From the NCBI GenBank assembly GCA_033557465.1, contig CM066033.1:1243487523-1243551522 (forward strand): a stretch of DNA of 64,000 nt, written 5' to 3'. Positions 53,018-63,981 of this stretch are shown here, in pieces; position 1 is the stretch's first letter, and each line of letters starts with the position of its first letter. Source of the stretch: Ichthyophis bannanicus. Lineage: Eukaryota > Chordata > Amphibia > Gymnophiona > Ichthyophiidae. Below the pieces are notes generated by a model. The model saw only the letters and a program-made list of their open reading frames with translations, was not told the DNA's origin and did no database searches. Both the position numbers and the translations under genes were made by a program.

Positions 53018-53281
53018 CTTCGTCAGGAACCAGAGTTTAACAAAATTCACAGCCAGCTAAAGTTCTTCGTTCTAGGCACAAAAAATGCCTCCTTGAACAG
53101 CAATTCGCATTAGCGTCTGATGTCAGCAGCCTTCAAAACCAGGCACCAATCAACTTACTTATACCAACCGCTCTTCGACTTTCAACAACTTTATAGAAAA
53201 CACAACACAAGTACCTACTACTACCATAAGCGAATAGAGCCAGGAGAAGGGTAAATGGAAACTGCAACAGTCAAAAAATTC

Positions 53282-53818
53282 TCAAAAGAATAAAGCCCAA
53301 TCTATTTTGTCATTCAATCCTCCCGGATCTAGTGTATGCAAAGAGTAAATCCACCTTTGCTCTTTCTGAAGTAGATGAAGCCCTCTGTCACCTCGTCGAA
53401 TATTAAAAGGCACCACCTCCAGAACCGTACATCGAATATCTTCAAAGGTATGATGGAAAGCCAGCCAATGCTGCACCAAGGGGGTCTCCAATTGAGCTTT
53501 AGAAATACTATACTTATGTTCAGCCAGTCTAGTCCGTAAAGGGTGGGTGGTCTTCCCCACATATGTTTTAAGGCACGGGCACCATAATGCATAGATGACA
53601 AAAGAAGTATTACAGTCAGTATCATGACAAAGGCGTCGAGACGTAAGAACAGATGCAAGATGGATTGCATTAGCCATATATTTACAGAAGGAGCAGCGAC
53701 CACAACTCCTATGAAAAAACTCCTCTTCTGTAAAAGGAGACCGAGAAACTGCTGAGCAGAGCCGATCTCGCAAATTTCTACCCCGTTGATAAGCTACCCT
53801 AAGGGTACTTCCAGCCAA
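53282..53818 (-). CDS. PLE GIY-YIG endonuclease domain
   Basis: The 178-codon frame is open to a natural end (NDKIDWALFF). Order: a basic AYQRGRNLRDRL, a cysteine group CGRCSFCKYM for zinc, the core FVIYALWCPCLKTYVGKTTH, the arginine helix LRTRLAEHKYS, a QHWL..HH segment and a final LLQKEQRWIYSLHTLDPGGL with the conserved glutamate. Y replaces I in the YIG box (YVG), a tolerated variant. The RT part in front is in another frame, and the catalytic RT is gone. The domain looks intact as a domain but cannot act as a full PLE. Confidence 0.88.
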   Translation of the reverse strand: MAGSTLRVAYQRGRNLRDRLCSAVSRSPFTEEEFFHRSCGRCSFCKYMANAIHLASVLTSRRLCHDTDCNTSFVIYALWCPCLKTYVGKTTHPLRTRLAEHKYSISKAQLETPLVQHWLAFHHTFEDIRCTVLEVVPFNIRRGDRGLHLLQKEQRWIYSLHTLDPGGLNDKIDWALFF

Positions 53819-54000
53819 TACAGGATGAGTCGTAAATAGTTTCCATCGTTTATACAGAGCAGAAACAATACGGTTGGATAACCCCGAAAAGGGGAGAACA
53901 CAGGTAAAGTAGATGATACTTCTGAATCAGCGCCTAACACATTTGGACGTAGAAGCCATTCTCGATGATTAAACTTAGCTCTTTTATAAGCCTTTTTCAA
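53819..54000 (-). pseudogene. PLE RT C-terminal stub
   Basis: KKAYKRAKFNHREWLLRP is the usual motif after the PLE RT thumb. A frameshift separates it from the endonuclease. Confidence 0.65.
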
Positions 54001-54002
54001 TA

Positions 54003-54336
54003 CCTGGCGGCGAAACGGAAGCTTTCGTCGAACAATGGACGGCGGCTTGTGGGGCAGCTTGCTGGAATTGTAATGATTTGAAGAAATGCCGACTTTTGCT
54101 TCTTAGCAGATAAGTAACGGATTATGTTTTGCAAAATGGTGATTGCTGAACATTAGTTTTACGATTTATGCTTCATTTTATTTTTCAGCGAATTCTTGCG
54201 GACATCAAGATTGAATGTATCCTTACCTAAAGTTCTGCATTACCAATTCCGTGCTTTCTGCTTTGGGGAGATTTTTTAAGTAATATCGGACACTTCTATA
54301 GTAATGTGTTTATTTTGTTTGTGGTGTGATATGTGG
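54003..54336. repeat. Right arm of the PLE inverted repeat
   Basis: Inverted partner of 52684-53017. It starts CCTGGCGGCGAAACGG directly at the truncated RT stub. Confidence 0.92.
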
Positions 54337-54699
54337 ACATCTCTTCTCCTGAACCAAGTCATATTAGCTCTAAATGATTCCCTTCCCCTTCAGCTAGGAC
54401 CCAGTCCCGTACCGCTGGGCTCCTCACTGGGTCGAGGTAATAGGATAACTTCCTGGGGAAAGCCTCTAGACCCTCTCTTGGATTCTTTTATTGGGTGAGG
54501 CTTAGGATGCACTCCCTGCTGCTACTAATTGTTTCTTTCTGGCCTGAGCTAATACCAGAGAGCCCACTAACTCCCCAAGAAGACTTCACTGGCCAAGACC
54601 TGAGCATGCATGGACAGGTGTTAAGACCATGGATGAATGAGTACCCCTGGCTCCTCCCCTTCCAGTTAGGTGAGGCAACTGTGGAGTGATGGAGATGTG
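54337..54699. other. Unassigned DNA
   Basis: No gene or repeat is recognised between the PLE and the following SINE. Confidence 0.5.
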
Positions 54700-54995
54700 A
54701 GATAAGAGTGCTGGAATCTGAAAGTTGGGGCCGATGTGGGTAGAGTATGGGACTATGAAGACTAGGGTTGACTAGAAGACAGCAACCTTGGGCCAGAAGG
54801 ACTGGGGTTTCTAGTCCCACAGGTGCTCCTTGTGGTCTTGGGCAAGCCACTTAACCCTCCATTGCCAATGTTCCCTGTAAAATAGCTATCTCCAAGTTAT
54901 AATGTCCTGTTCAATGTAATTTCAGTTTGTTCAATGTAAAACCGCCTTGATATCATGAAAGGTGGTATATAAGAAATGTTAAATAAATAAATAAA
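54700..54995 (+). mobile_element. SINE of the tRNA/L2-tail family, head degenerate
   Basis: The body (CAGCAACCTTGGGCCAGAAG, TCTTGGGCAAGCCACTTAACC, TCCAAGTTATAATG) matches the full SINE at 33158. The end reads GTAAAACCGCCTTGATATC, GGTGGTATATAAGAAATG and (TAAA)n. The tRNA head is not readable. Confidence 0.75.
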
Positions 54996-55949
54996 TATCA
55001 TGTGTATATGTGGAACGGTACTAGTAATTACACATGTGATACAGCTTTTGAAATATGACAGCCAAGGACAAAAAAGCAATAAATGACTACCTTAGCTTTA
55101 CACAGATCTATTTCATGCATATTCATTGCTGAAATCCTTACAGCCTAACTGGCTAGGGTCTCTGAGGACAAGGTCTTGGGAACTGGATAGTGTTTGTTTC
55201 TCTTCTGCTGTTACATTTTCAGTTTTAACTTCTGGAAAAGTTAATTTCGATTGGTTTATTTACATCCCCGTGAAAATAAAAGACTAAAACATGCAGTCCT
55301 GCCTTCCTCTGCAGTGCCTTTGCTCCACTCTCGATTGGCCTGCTATGCCAACCCACCACAGACATACTTGCTGGTATTTAACCACACCCATGCACCCTCA
55401 CTGTACATAGATTTATCTAACATTAACACCATTGCCATTGATTGTTTGATGTGTACACCGCCTTGATTGAAGGATAAGGTGGGATAGAAATACCCTTTAA
55501 ATAAATAAAATAAATAAATTAAAGAATTACGCACTCTGAGGAGGCAGCATATGGCTAAATATGCCAAAGAATATAAAACTCCCACTGTTATCTGGCTATT
55601 TCTGTATGCGTTCAATCTTGGATTTCTGCCAGCTGGAACAATGGGTGTGAAAAAAAAGGCCACAAGGGATACAATTTTGACTTAGAAACCTTATCATGGA
55701 CTCCCAAAGTGGCTCAGATAATCCTGTTTTTTGGTCATTTTCATTTCTTGGCAGTGGTGTTTTGGTCAATAGGTTTTGGGTGAGGTTGTGGCATTTCTTG
55801 GAGTCAGTTCTGGGGCAACAACTAAGGGGAATAAAGAGTGGTAAGGAAGCAAAGGTGTTGTTAACGGACGTTATCGACACCCATGAGTGGTTAACACCGT
55901 GGAAAGCGCCGATAAAACTAGATGAACATATGGAAGCTGGCCCATAGCG
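54996..55949. other. Unassigned DNA with a second tail-type repeat
   Basis: At 55447-55520 there is another tail (TGTACACCGCCTTGATTG, AAGGTGGGATAGAAA, TAAATAAA). The remainder contains no supportable gene. Confidence 0.5.
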
Positions 55950-58900
55950 TTAAGGTCAAAGGAGATGGAGAGTGGGCGTTAATGGAGCAGAGACTGGGTG
56001 GGGATAGCGTGTGCTCTTTTAACGCCAGTTTGTGTTACCGTGTGTTAGAGTTCCCTGCGCTAGGAACCCTAACGCCATCTGAAAGCTCACAGTAAGGGCT
56101 ATTTCTGAGGGGAGAGAGCCTTTTTTAATGTATACGATGTGCTCCACCTACTGTAGTTCTCAAATAGTAATGCTCCATTGGCAGCAAAAGCATGGTGCCC
56201 TATTAATAAAGGGCACAATGTTGTTAGTGCCAAATTGGCAAAGGAGGTGTCACACGGGTGATGAGTGGGACTGGCTAGTCCATTAGACTGACAAGGCTGC
56301 TGCCTAGGGTGTACATCTATGATGTCTGATATGACTTCACTGTGACAGTGGCAGCACACCTACATGCTGCCGCAGTCAAAAATGAGTCACCCCACCCCCA
56401 CTGCCACCATGCTGCCATGTCACCATTGTGTGAGGGTGGGGGTGACAGTTACAGTGGCTGCGGCCTGCTGCAGACAAAATCTTTTTCCCAGCCCTATGTG
56501 TTAGGTGCAACACTGCAGTTATCACTGTCAGTGGGATGGCAAACATGTCAGCAGCAGATACAACAGAGCACATGGTGATCCCTCCCTTCTGAGGTCTAAG
56601 GCAGCAGCACATGTGCCCACATCCCCCTGGTGGAGGGGGCAGGAGTGACATGATGTGACTAGCTGCATGTGTGCAACTCCAATAAGGCCACCTGCAGAAC
56701 TGAAGCAGTGGCTGCGCCATGATGGCAGAGAGAGAGGGATTGGCCAGCATGCTGTCCACTATGATCGGTGGACCCTGGCACCCGGCTAGTTTGCTGAGTG
56801 GATGCGCTAGCCCTGGAATCAGGATGCCCACCACCTGCACATATTGAGTGGATATGTGCATATGGGGGGAAAAATATGCCATTGAGGCAGGCATACTATA
56901 CTATATGAAAACAACCCATGTCAGAGGGAAAAATGACCACCCTGCCCCCTCACCGGCCATATGATGACCATAATCTGTGCGTGAACCAGTGACCCCTCCA
57001 TAAGTAAGTACTCGGTCAGTTACAACCATCTGAGCCACATGTGAATCTAAATTAGCTATTGTGGTCTGCAAGCACACACCAGCAAATGGATACATTGGTC
57101 ATTCTGCTAGGTCACCCATGGTCTGGAATATGTGTGTTCATGTATCATGGTCTGCCCCTTTGACCAGAAAGATCCCATATGTAAGACATGAATGTCAGTT
57201 GAACCAGCAGCATAGCAAGGCAGTGCAACATACAGACCTAACAAGATGTCCCTCTCCCACAACTGTTGAACATACATTGTCAGACAAATACCAGTATGGC
57301 ACAGAGCCTGCAGAGATCTAAGCAGACATAGGCATACCCCAACTCATGCCCTCATGCATCCTGACAATGACCACATATATACCTATGGATTGATGAACCC
57401 ACATGGCTGCTCTATGGTTTCAAACACATGATGGGAAGGTCACGGGTTGAAGACCAGCCTATGGATTAGGAATGGTACATCCAGGTGTGCTAACTTTATC
57501 CTATGTTTCCAGAACTGTATCAGCATGTGCAACCTTCGACATTTCATCCAGCATGAGTTCACACACTCAGCTGCCACACTGAGAAGCTGCATCACCCACG
57601 ACTGGATGCCAGAGCACACCAATAGCACCGGCACACTGAATGGGCGTTGACAGCGCCAGAGCATTGCAGAGCATGCTAATAGCATCTGCATACTGAGCAA
57701 GTGTTGATAATGGTGGAGCATTAAAGGAGCCCTAAGAGGCAGGTAAGAATGCCAACCTGCACTGCTTTTGGATAGCAGGGTCATGTGTGTGTGTGTTCCA
57801 GAGGAGTGTGAGTTGCAGTAATGCACTGTGCATGCATATGGTGCCCAGGCTCTATGGCTGTGCTTACAACATGCTCCAGGTCAGCTATTCAGCAATTCTA
57901 CATATTGTGTAAGACCCCATTTACAAGCAGAAGGTTAGTTTTCAGTAAGTAGTTGCAACCTATGGCTGTGGCACTGTAATGCATTCCCAGTTACACCATC
58001 ATCAAGGCCCATCCTCACAGCATTCCCCTACACTTACCTCCCAACATGACACTGCTGTACAGCTCCCATATCACCTTCTGGTTTGACTGGAGTGAGCAGG
58101 GGGACACATTTGTATGTTTTCCCTCCTCACCTCTGATTGAGCCTCCAGGCCTCAGGATACTCCAGTTTGCACAGGTGAGAGGCCTGATTAATGCCAACTG
58201 CCATAACAGCTGTACCCATGGCAATACTGTCAGCCCACCTGGTGCAGCTGCAGCCTATAGGCAACTAGGCTGAAGTGGAGGCTTGGCCTCTGTGAATGTC
58301 CAATTCAGTCACTTAGTGACCCTGGAAAGAATCTGCAATTTACTTGCATGCATGTTGCTCTTGTCCTATGCTGCATTTGCAGAGTGCAGTATGGGGGATT
58401 CTTTGCTCCATGCACAGTATGCACATACAGGCAGGTCCATACCATGCCAATGTGCACATAATATATGTCATCTCAACGCTGTCCACTGATCATTGACCTA
58501 AGCATTCAGCAGTACACTACCTATTACTCCAAAAGAGAGTCAAAATGCACTTCTTTGCCTGACTGTGACTGTGGGACAGTGACCTCTGAATGGTATGTGC
58601 ACAATTCCATCTGCCGAAATGTGCCACGGAATGTCATGTTGGTCTCTACATTGCCTACCACAATATGGGAAGGCAGTGCCTGGAGGTAAATGTTGGGGTG
58701 GGGGGAACAGTACCATACATGTTTAGAATATGCCCTTCATAGTTGGCATTGCTGGACAAAGCCTATGTTCATATTCTTAGAAGATATGCGGGCCTACTCA
58801 GTATCAGCATGTGTTACATCAGAGGACCTGCATGACAGCCTCACCTGCTCCCTATGGGCAGCGAGTGTGATAGTCACAAGGATGTTGTTAGAGTTCAAAG

Positions 58901-61440
58901 AGGAATGGAATGTGGTATATGTGTAGCCAGCAACTGTACAAACATCTAACCCCATGTCCAACCTGCCATGCTTCCACATGCTCTTGGGAGGAGCCCACTG
59001 CATCTGCAGCATGGGACAGTGCATGTGCTGCACTGGCCAGTTCTGCAGGGTCCATGGCTAAGGACATTACATTATATGGGTGTACAAGCAGAGCACTATG
59101 TGCAATGCTCACTGCCATAAGCTGTGTAGGGAGATACAATATTTGGGGATGTATCAGACGTAGGCCACTGTGGGCCAACATGCACCCACAGCCTGTCTGC
59201 GGTCAAATTTCCCGAGTGCACCTGACATTGCATTAGCATTCCACAAGTTCAAAGTAAAAGGGTACACAAATGAAGAGAAGAGGTATTGTCTAAATCGAAG
59301 CAGTTTGTAAAGGATGAATATGAGTCAGAGGTTAGGTAAATAGCTGAGCCATCCTAATGTGGGTCTGCCACAAGTATGGCCAGGGTGCACACATCAGTTC
59401 ATACTGAGAGGTCACTCTCACTCTGACTGAGCCGTCCATGTGATGGCTATGTATACTCATAGTGCTATATAGGGTCAAGCTGTAGTACTATGGGAGCTGT
59501 GTGTCTATTACAGTCTAGTCACTAGCAAGACTGCTGGATGTCCGTGCTGTTTCTACAAAGCCCATGTCTTCATGGTGGCTATGTGTACATGCAGTGGGTG
59601 ATGACTAACAGACAAAGCACAGATGTCATGTGAATGACTGGTACTGTTATCTAATATATGGCAACAGACTATGCTTGATCTTGTGGAGGAGAAATCTTAT
59701 GAAAGAGATGCAGTCCTCTGTGCCTGGGAACCTGAATCCGTCTATGGATTATGCAAGGCCTGCAGGTCAGTGTCAGTACTACCACTTCCTGGCCACTCAA
59801 CACTCACTGCATGCAGGCTCTTGGAAAACAGCTGCAGCTATCCTAGAACATGATACAGCATAGTCCTTGGCCTACAGCTATATAGCACAATAGTCCCAAT
59901 GGATATGCTATTTCCACATACTGCAGTTAGATACCATATCAATTAGTCAGCATCACACACACTGCATGCAACGCATGCAGCAGTCTAGCAGTGAAACAGA
60001 TCCTCTCCAAAACCTGGAGAAAACATCTATTTTACTGTGTGCTCTATGGATAAGGTGACATGTGGACCTTTTCACATTTAGGGTGGCTGTTGCAAAAGAA
60101 TACTTGCCTATGGGCTGTCTGTTATGTGTACAAAGCAAAATATATCCCTGTATAGACAGAGCTGATGTGATGGTTCACACCATTTTCAATATAGTCAAAC
60201 TGGGGTGGAACCTCAATGGCAAAATGTGAATCTAGCTGATCTGAATGTGAGGTGCATCATGGGAACATGAGGGGGCTAGACAATACAGACGTACATGAAC
60301 TCTACAACAGCCATCATGGTGACTGTGACTGGAGCAGTAGCCACTACCTGTATGTCATGTATGATGGTGGGGGAAGTGTGCTTGGCCCCCTGGACAGAGC
60401 AGAATTGACCCCAAAGGACCTCATGGGTCATGCTTGAAGTCTGAGTTCATGGTATGGGCAAAAGTATAGATCTGCCAGTTTCAGCAACTCATAATGGGAA
60501 TGCATGGCCTGCACATGTCCTGCCTCAGGAGATGGTAATCCAATGCAGCTCAGCATACCAGTATGTATGACAGTTCTGTGGATTTGGAGGTACACTGGTG
60601 GGATGGGCAGCGTGATCTCAGATGTGACTTGTCCATGGGAGAAGAGATGTATACTGCCGATCAGTGACAGTAATGCCAATGCAGTACTGAGTGGCCAGAC
60701 AGTCTGTATAGCATGAATATTGATGCAGGTTTTGGGTCCAGACAGTGCAACAATGTGAGGTGCTCTGCTATAGCCTAATGGTCACAGCAGGGCATTAATA
60801 ACTTAAACAACCTGGGTTCAAATCCCAGTTGTGCTGTGTGTGACTTTGGATAAACCTACATGAAGATACTGACTAGAACATCTTGGAGGTATTGTTGATT
60901 ATACAGCTGCTACCACCCTGATCTTTGTTTGGGTTCAGACATATATGGCATTGAGGTTGCGAATACTCATAAATAAGTTATGTGTCATGGAATCTGCCCA
61001 CTGCCCACTTTTTCCCATCTCAAGACTTGTTCCTGGAGGTCAAACAGTGATCCCATCATCTGCCTGCACTATGAGTTATGGCACAGTCATGTGAGCAAAA
61101 TGTGAACATAAAGCATACACTGTGGTCTGTCAACTATGAAGTGATTCTAGGAATGGGCTAGAGACACACAACTGAATATGTTTTGGGTTTTTACTCTTTT
61201 AAGTCACCCATGCATTATAATGGCACTTTATGGTGCCTGTCCTCTCCCTATGGCTGCTCACATCTCACATGTAAAACATGAATGCCACCAGCATGGGATG
61301 GCTTGCTATGGTTTTGTATATTGAGATGTTGCAACATGTCCCATCACCATACCAGGCAAAGTTAATTAGCAAGACTGGTGTGACACAGATCCAGCAGTCT
61401 GTGAGCCTGACAAATACATACCCCAGCTTAACCCTCAGTC
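55950..61440. other. Unclassified 5.5-kb TG/CA-rich block
   Basis: Words such as TGCATG, CACATG, CAGTG and TGTGTG are frequent and CpG appears scarce. Short frames occur on both strands, none with a domain I recognise. A diverged direct repeat of roughly 190 bp links 57165-57370 with 61265-61455 (shared GTAAGACATGAATG / GTAAAACATGAATG and CCTGACAATGACCACAT / CCTCACAATGACAACAT). I read it as an old, methylation-decayed repeat block; a decayed DNA transposon is possible. The alternative is unique intergenic DNA. Confidence 0.4.
60765..60845 (+). mobile_element. tRNA-like SINE head
   Basis: An A-box-like TAGCCTAATGG is followed by the B box GGGTTCAAATCCCAG at a spacing longer than in a plain tRNA. 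The body that follows (GACTTTGGATAAACC) resembles the body of the SINE at 33158 only weakly. A true tRNA gene is unlikely. Confidence 0.45.
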
Positions 61441-61461
61441 ATCCTCACAATGACAACATAG

Positions 61462-61463
61462 AC

Positions 61464-61495
<32 letters not shown>
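61462..61495. repeat. (AT)n microsatellite
   Basis: A pure TA/AT run directly next to a MITE that targets TA. Confidence 0.95.
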
Positions 61496-61698
61496 CAGGG
61501 TGGCCCAAAAAAAGTGAGAACATCTCATAGCATATAAGTTATTTACAAACTCAAAAAGACAGATTGACAAATTTTAAAAAAAAGATGGCGACTGAAAATT
61601 GTCAAAATAAAGACGTTATATAGCTAAAAAAAAGTAAATAAGTAAACTATTTAAGCTTTTAATTTACGAGATGTTCTCACCTTTTTAGGGCCACCCTG
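61496..61698. mobile_element. mariner-type MITE
   Basis: The 203-bp element starts CAGGGTGGCCC and ends GGGCCACCCTG; the inverted repeats extend to 31 bp with a few mismatches (GTGAGAACATCTC inside). It sits in a TA-rich run, as expected for Tc1/mariner. The right flank has one base between the end and TA. No transposase is encoded. Confidence 0.85.
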
Positions 61699-61719
61699 CT
61701 ATATATAAATATATATATA

Positions 61720-61991
61720 GTGTTCTCCAGGGACAGCAGGAATCAGTCCTCACATATGGGTGACATCAGCACCGACGGAGCCCTCGTGCGGAGCAATTCC
61801 CCAGCTTTCAAAGAAAGCCTTTGGGATTGCCATGCACATGCGCAGTCCCCTTCCCGCCCAAGGGTGCCATCTTGCTCAGTCAGATGACATAGCTAAAAAG
61901 ACGGCAAAATGAGAAAATAAAATAAGTGACTGCAACTCCAGGGGAGGAGGGAGGGTCATGAGGACTGATTCCTGCTGTCCCTGGAGAACAC
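61720..61991. repeat. Inverted repeats of the DIRS terminus
   Basis: The arms 61720-61752 and 61959-61991 are exact 33-bp reverse complements (starting GTGTTCTCCAGGGACAGC). A third, direct, partial copy (CAGTCCTCACATATGGG) is at about 62039. Such split repeats belong to DIRS termini and internal complementary regions. Confidence 0.88.
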
Positions 61992-62196
61992 CTGTTACAG
62001 GTGAGTAACTACGCTTTCTCCAGGAACAAGCAGGAAGTCAGTCCTCACATATGGGACTCCCTAGCTATAGGCTACCGAGAACCCATAGCTGAAAAATGGC
62101 TCCCTCTAGAAGAGCCGCAGCAGCTGTGAAAGGACTTTCTCCGAGAACGCAACCCCACGGTAGCCTGACACCAAAGGCCCGGAGGGTAGGAGTTTC

Positions 62197-63981
62197 CTAA
62201 ACCTCGAATAGGTTACGGAGTACTGCCTGGCCGAAAACACTGTCCCGCCGGGACTCTCTCTCCAGGCAGTAATGGGCTGCAAAAGTCTGGCTTGAAGACC
62301 AAGTTGTGGCCCAGCAGATGTCTGCCAACGGTACAGAGCGGTGGTTGGCCACTGATGTGGCCCTAGCCCTGACACAGTGGGCCGTGACTCGACCCTGCAG
62401 CTGGAGGTCTGTTGCCCTGTATGCCCAGGTGATGCAATCTGCCACCCAGGTGGATAACGTACGCTTGGTGACAGGTAGACCCAGCCTACTGGGGTCATAA
62501 GAGAGGAAGAGCTGAGAAGCTCTCCGATGTTCCCGCGTACGTTCCAAGTAGAAAGCAAATGCCCTCTTACAATCCAGGGTATGCAGGACTGTCTCTGCCC
62601 AGCTGGTATGCGGCCTGGGAAAGAAAGTTGGAAGAACCTCCTCTTGATTGGGGTGGAAAGAAGAGATCACTTTCGGAAGGAACTTGGGGTGAGTGAAAAG
62701 GACCACCCTATTTCTGTAAAACCGTGTGTATGGTCTATCAGATACCAGAGCTTGCAGCTCACTCACACGTCTGGAAGATGTGAGTGCCACCAAGAAGAGG
62801 ACCTTTCAGGAAAGGAAGCGCAGATGGCAAGTGGACATCGGCTCAAAAGGTGGGCGAGTAAGCTGCTGCAAGACCACATTCAAGTCCCACTCAGTCGCCG
62901 GAGGGTAAACAGGGGGCTTCAGTACGAGTAGACCTCTGAGGAATCTGGACACCAAGGGGTGAGCAGAAAAAGGTTGACCTTCCACCTGAGAGTGGTTCAC
63001 TGATAAAGCACTCAGGTGAACCCTGACATAGTAAGATTTGAGACCTAATTCTGAGAGGTGAAGCAAGTACTGCAACACCACTGGTACTAGGCATGAGAAA
63101 GGATTTTCACTGCACTGTTTACACCACACCTCAAACCTGCGCCACTTGAAGACATAGGACTTCCTAGTGGATTGCCTCCTAGAGGCCAGCAACACTTCTT
63201 CCACATCCTTAGGTAGGAGTAGAGGAGCCAGCACTACCCTTTCAGCAGCCATACCATCAGGTTGAGGGACCTGAGGTTGGGGTGTAAGATAGAGCCCTGC
63301 TCCAGGGACAGGAGGTCGGGCTGCATCCCCAGAGGAAGTGGGGTTTCCACTGCCAGCTGGAAGAGAAGTGGAAACCAAGGTTGTCTTGGCCATCTGGGGG
63401 CTATCAAGATGACCGAGGCCTTGTCTCGAAGGATTTTGAATAGAGTTCGGGCCACCAGAGGTGTGGGAGGAAATGCATACAGGAGGCCCACTGACCAGGA
63501 GATTAGAAAAGCATCTGCAGCCATCCTTTGGGGGTGTGACTGTCTGGAGCAAAAGTTGGGCAACTGATAATTCTGTGGACTGGCAAAGAGATCTATGGTC
63601 TGATGTCCCCAGCAATGGAAGATCTGCTGGGCTACTTCCTGAATCAGTTGCCACTCGTGAGGTTGGAGAATTCTGCTTAGCTTGTCTGCTAGACAGTTCT
63701 CCTGACCTGGCAGGTATACTGCTTTGAGAGACGTATCCTGTCGGATTGCAAAGGAACAGAGGTCCAGTGTCTCTTGACACAGGACACGGGACCCTGTCCC
63801 TCCCTGCTTGTTCACAGAGAACATAGCCACCTGGTTGTCTGTTTGTACTAAGACAGGCTGATGTAAGAGAACATGAGAGAAGGTTTGAAGAGGTAGGCGT
63901 ATCGCCCGGAGCTCTAAGAGGTTGATTTGTTGCGTCTTCTCTTGAGGAGACCACAACCCTTGAGTATATAATTCCTGGCAA
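62197..63981 (-). CDS. DIRS tyrosine recombinase, with one in-frame stop
   Basis: On the minus strand the frame is open from 63981 and overlaps the RNase H frame in another phase, a known DIRS arrangement. The recombinase proper starts at about 63260 with STRKSYVFKWRRFEVWC (core-binding region). A TGA at 62806-62808 follows FLS, and the same frame goes on with KVLFLVALTSSRRVSELQAL (first catalytic Arg), HCVR (His and second Arg, about 62375-62368) and ATTWSSSQTFAAHYCLE with the nucleophilic Tyr near 62271. Relatives have Trp (TGG) at the stop position, so one transition broke an otherwise complete enzyme. The start codon is not determined. Confidence 0.85.

Larger units (their letters stand above)
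52684..54336 (-). mobile_element. PLE copy flanked by 334-bp inverted repeats (minus)
   Basis: Read on the minus strand: an inverted copy of the element's own 3' UTR (54336-54003), a stub of the RT C-terminus, the GIY-YIG endonuclease and the 3' UTR (53281-52684). Arms 52684-53017 and 54003-54336 are equal in length and nearly identical by eye. It is 5'-truncated, and the inverted copy is joined at the truncation point. Confidence 0.88.

Noticed and set aside
56376..56894. 172-codon minus-strand frame in the TG/CA-rich block
   Set aside because: His/Cys/Met-rich composition from TG/CA words, with no recognised domain. A decayed transposase cannot be shown.
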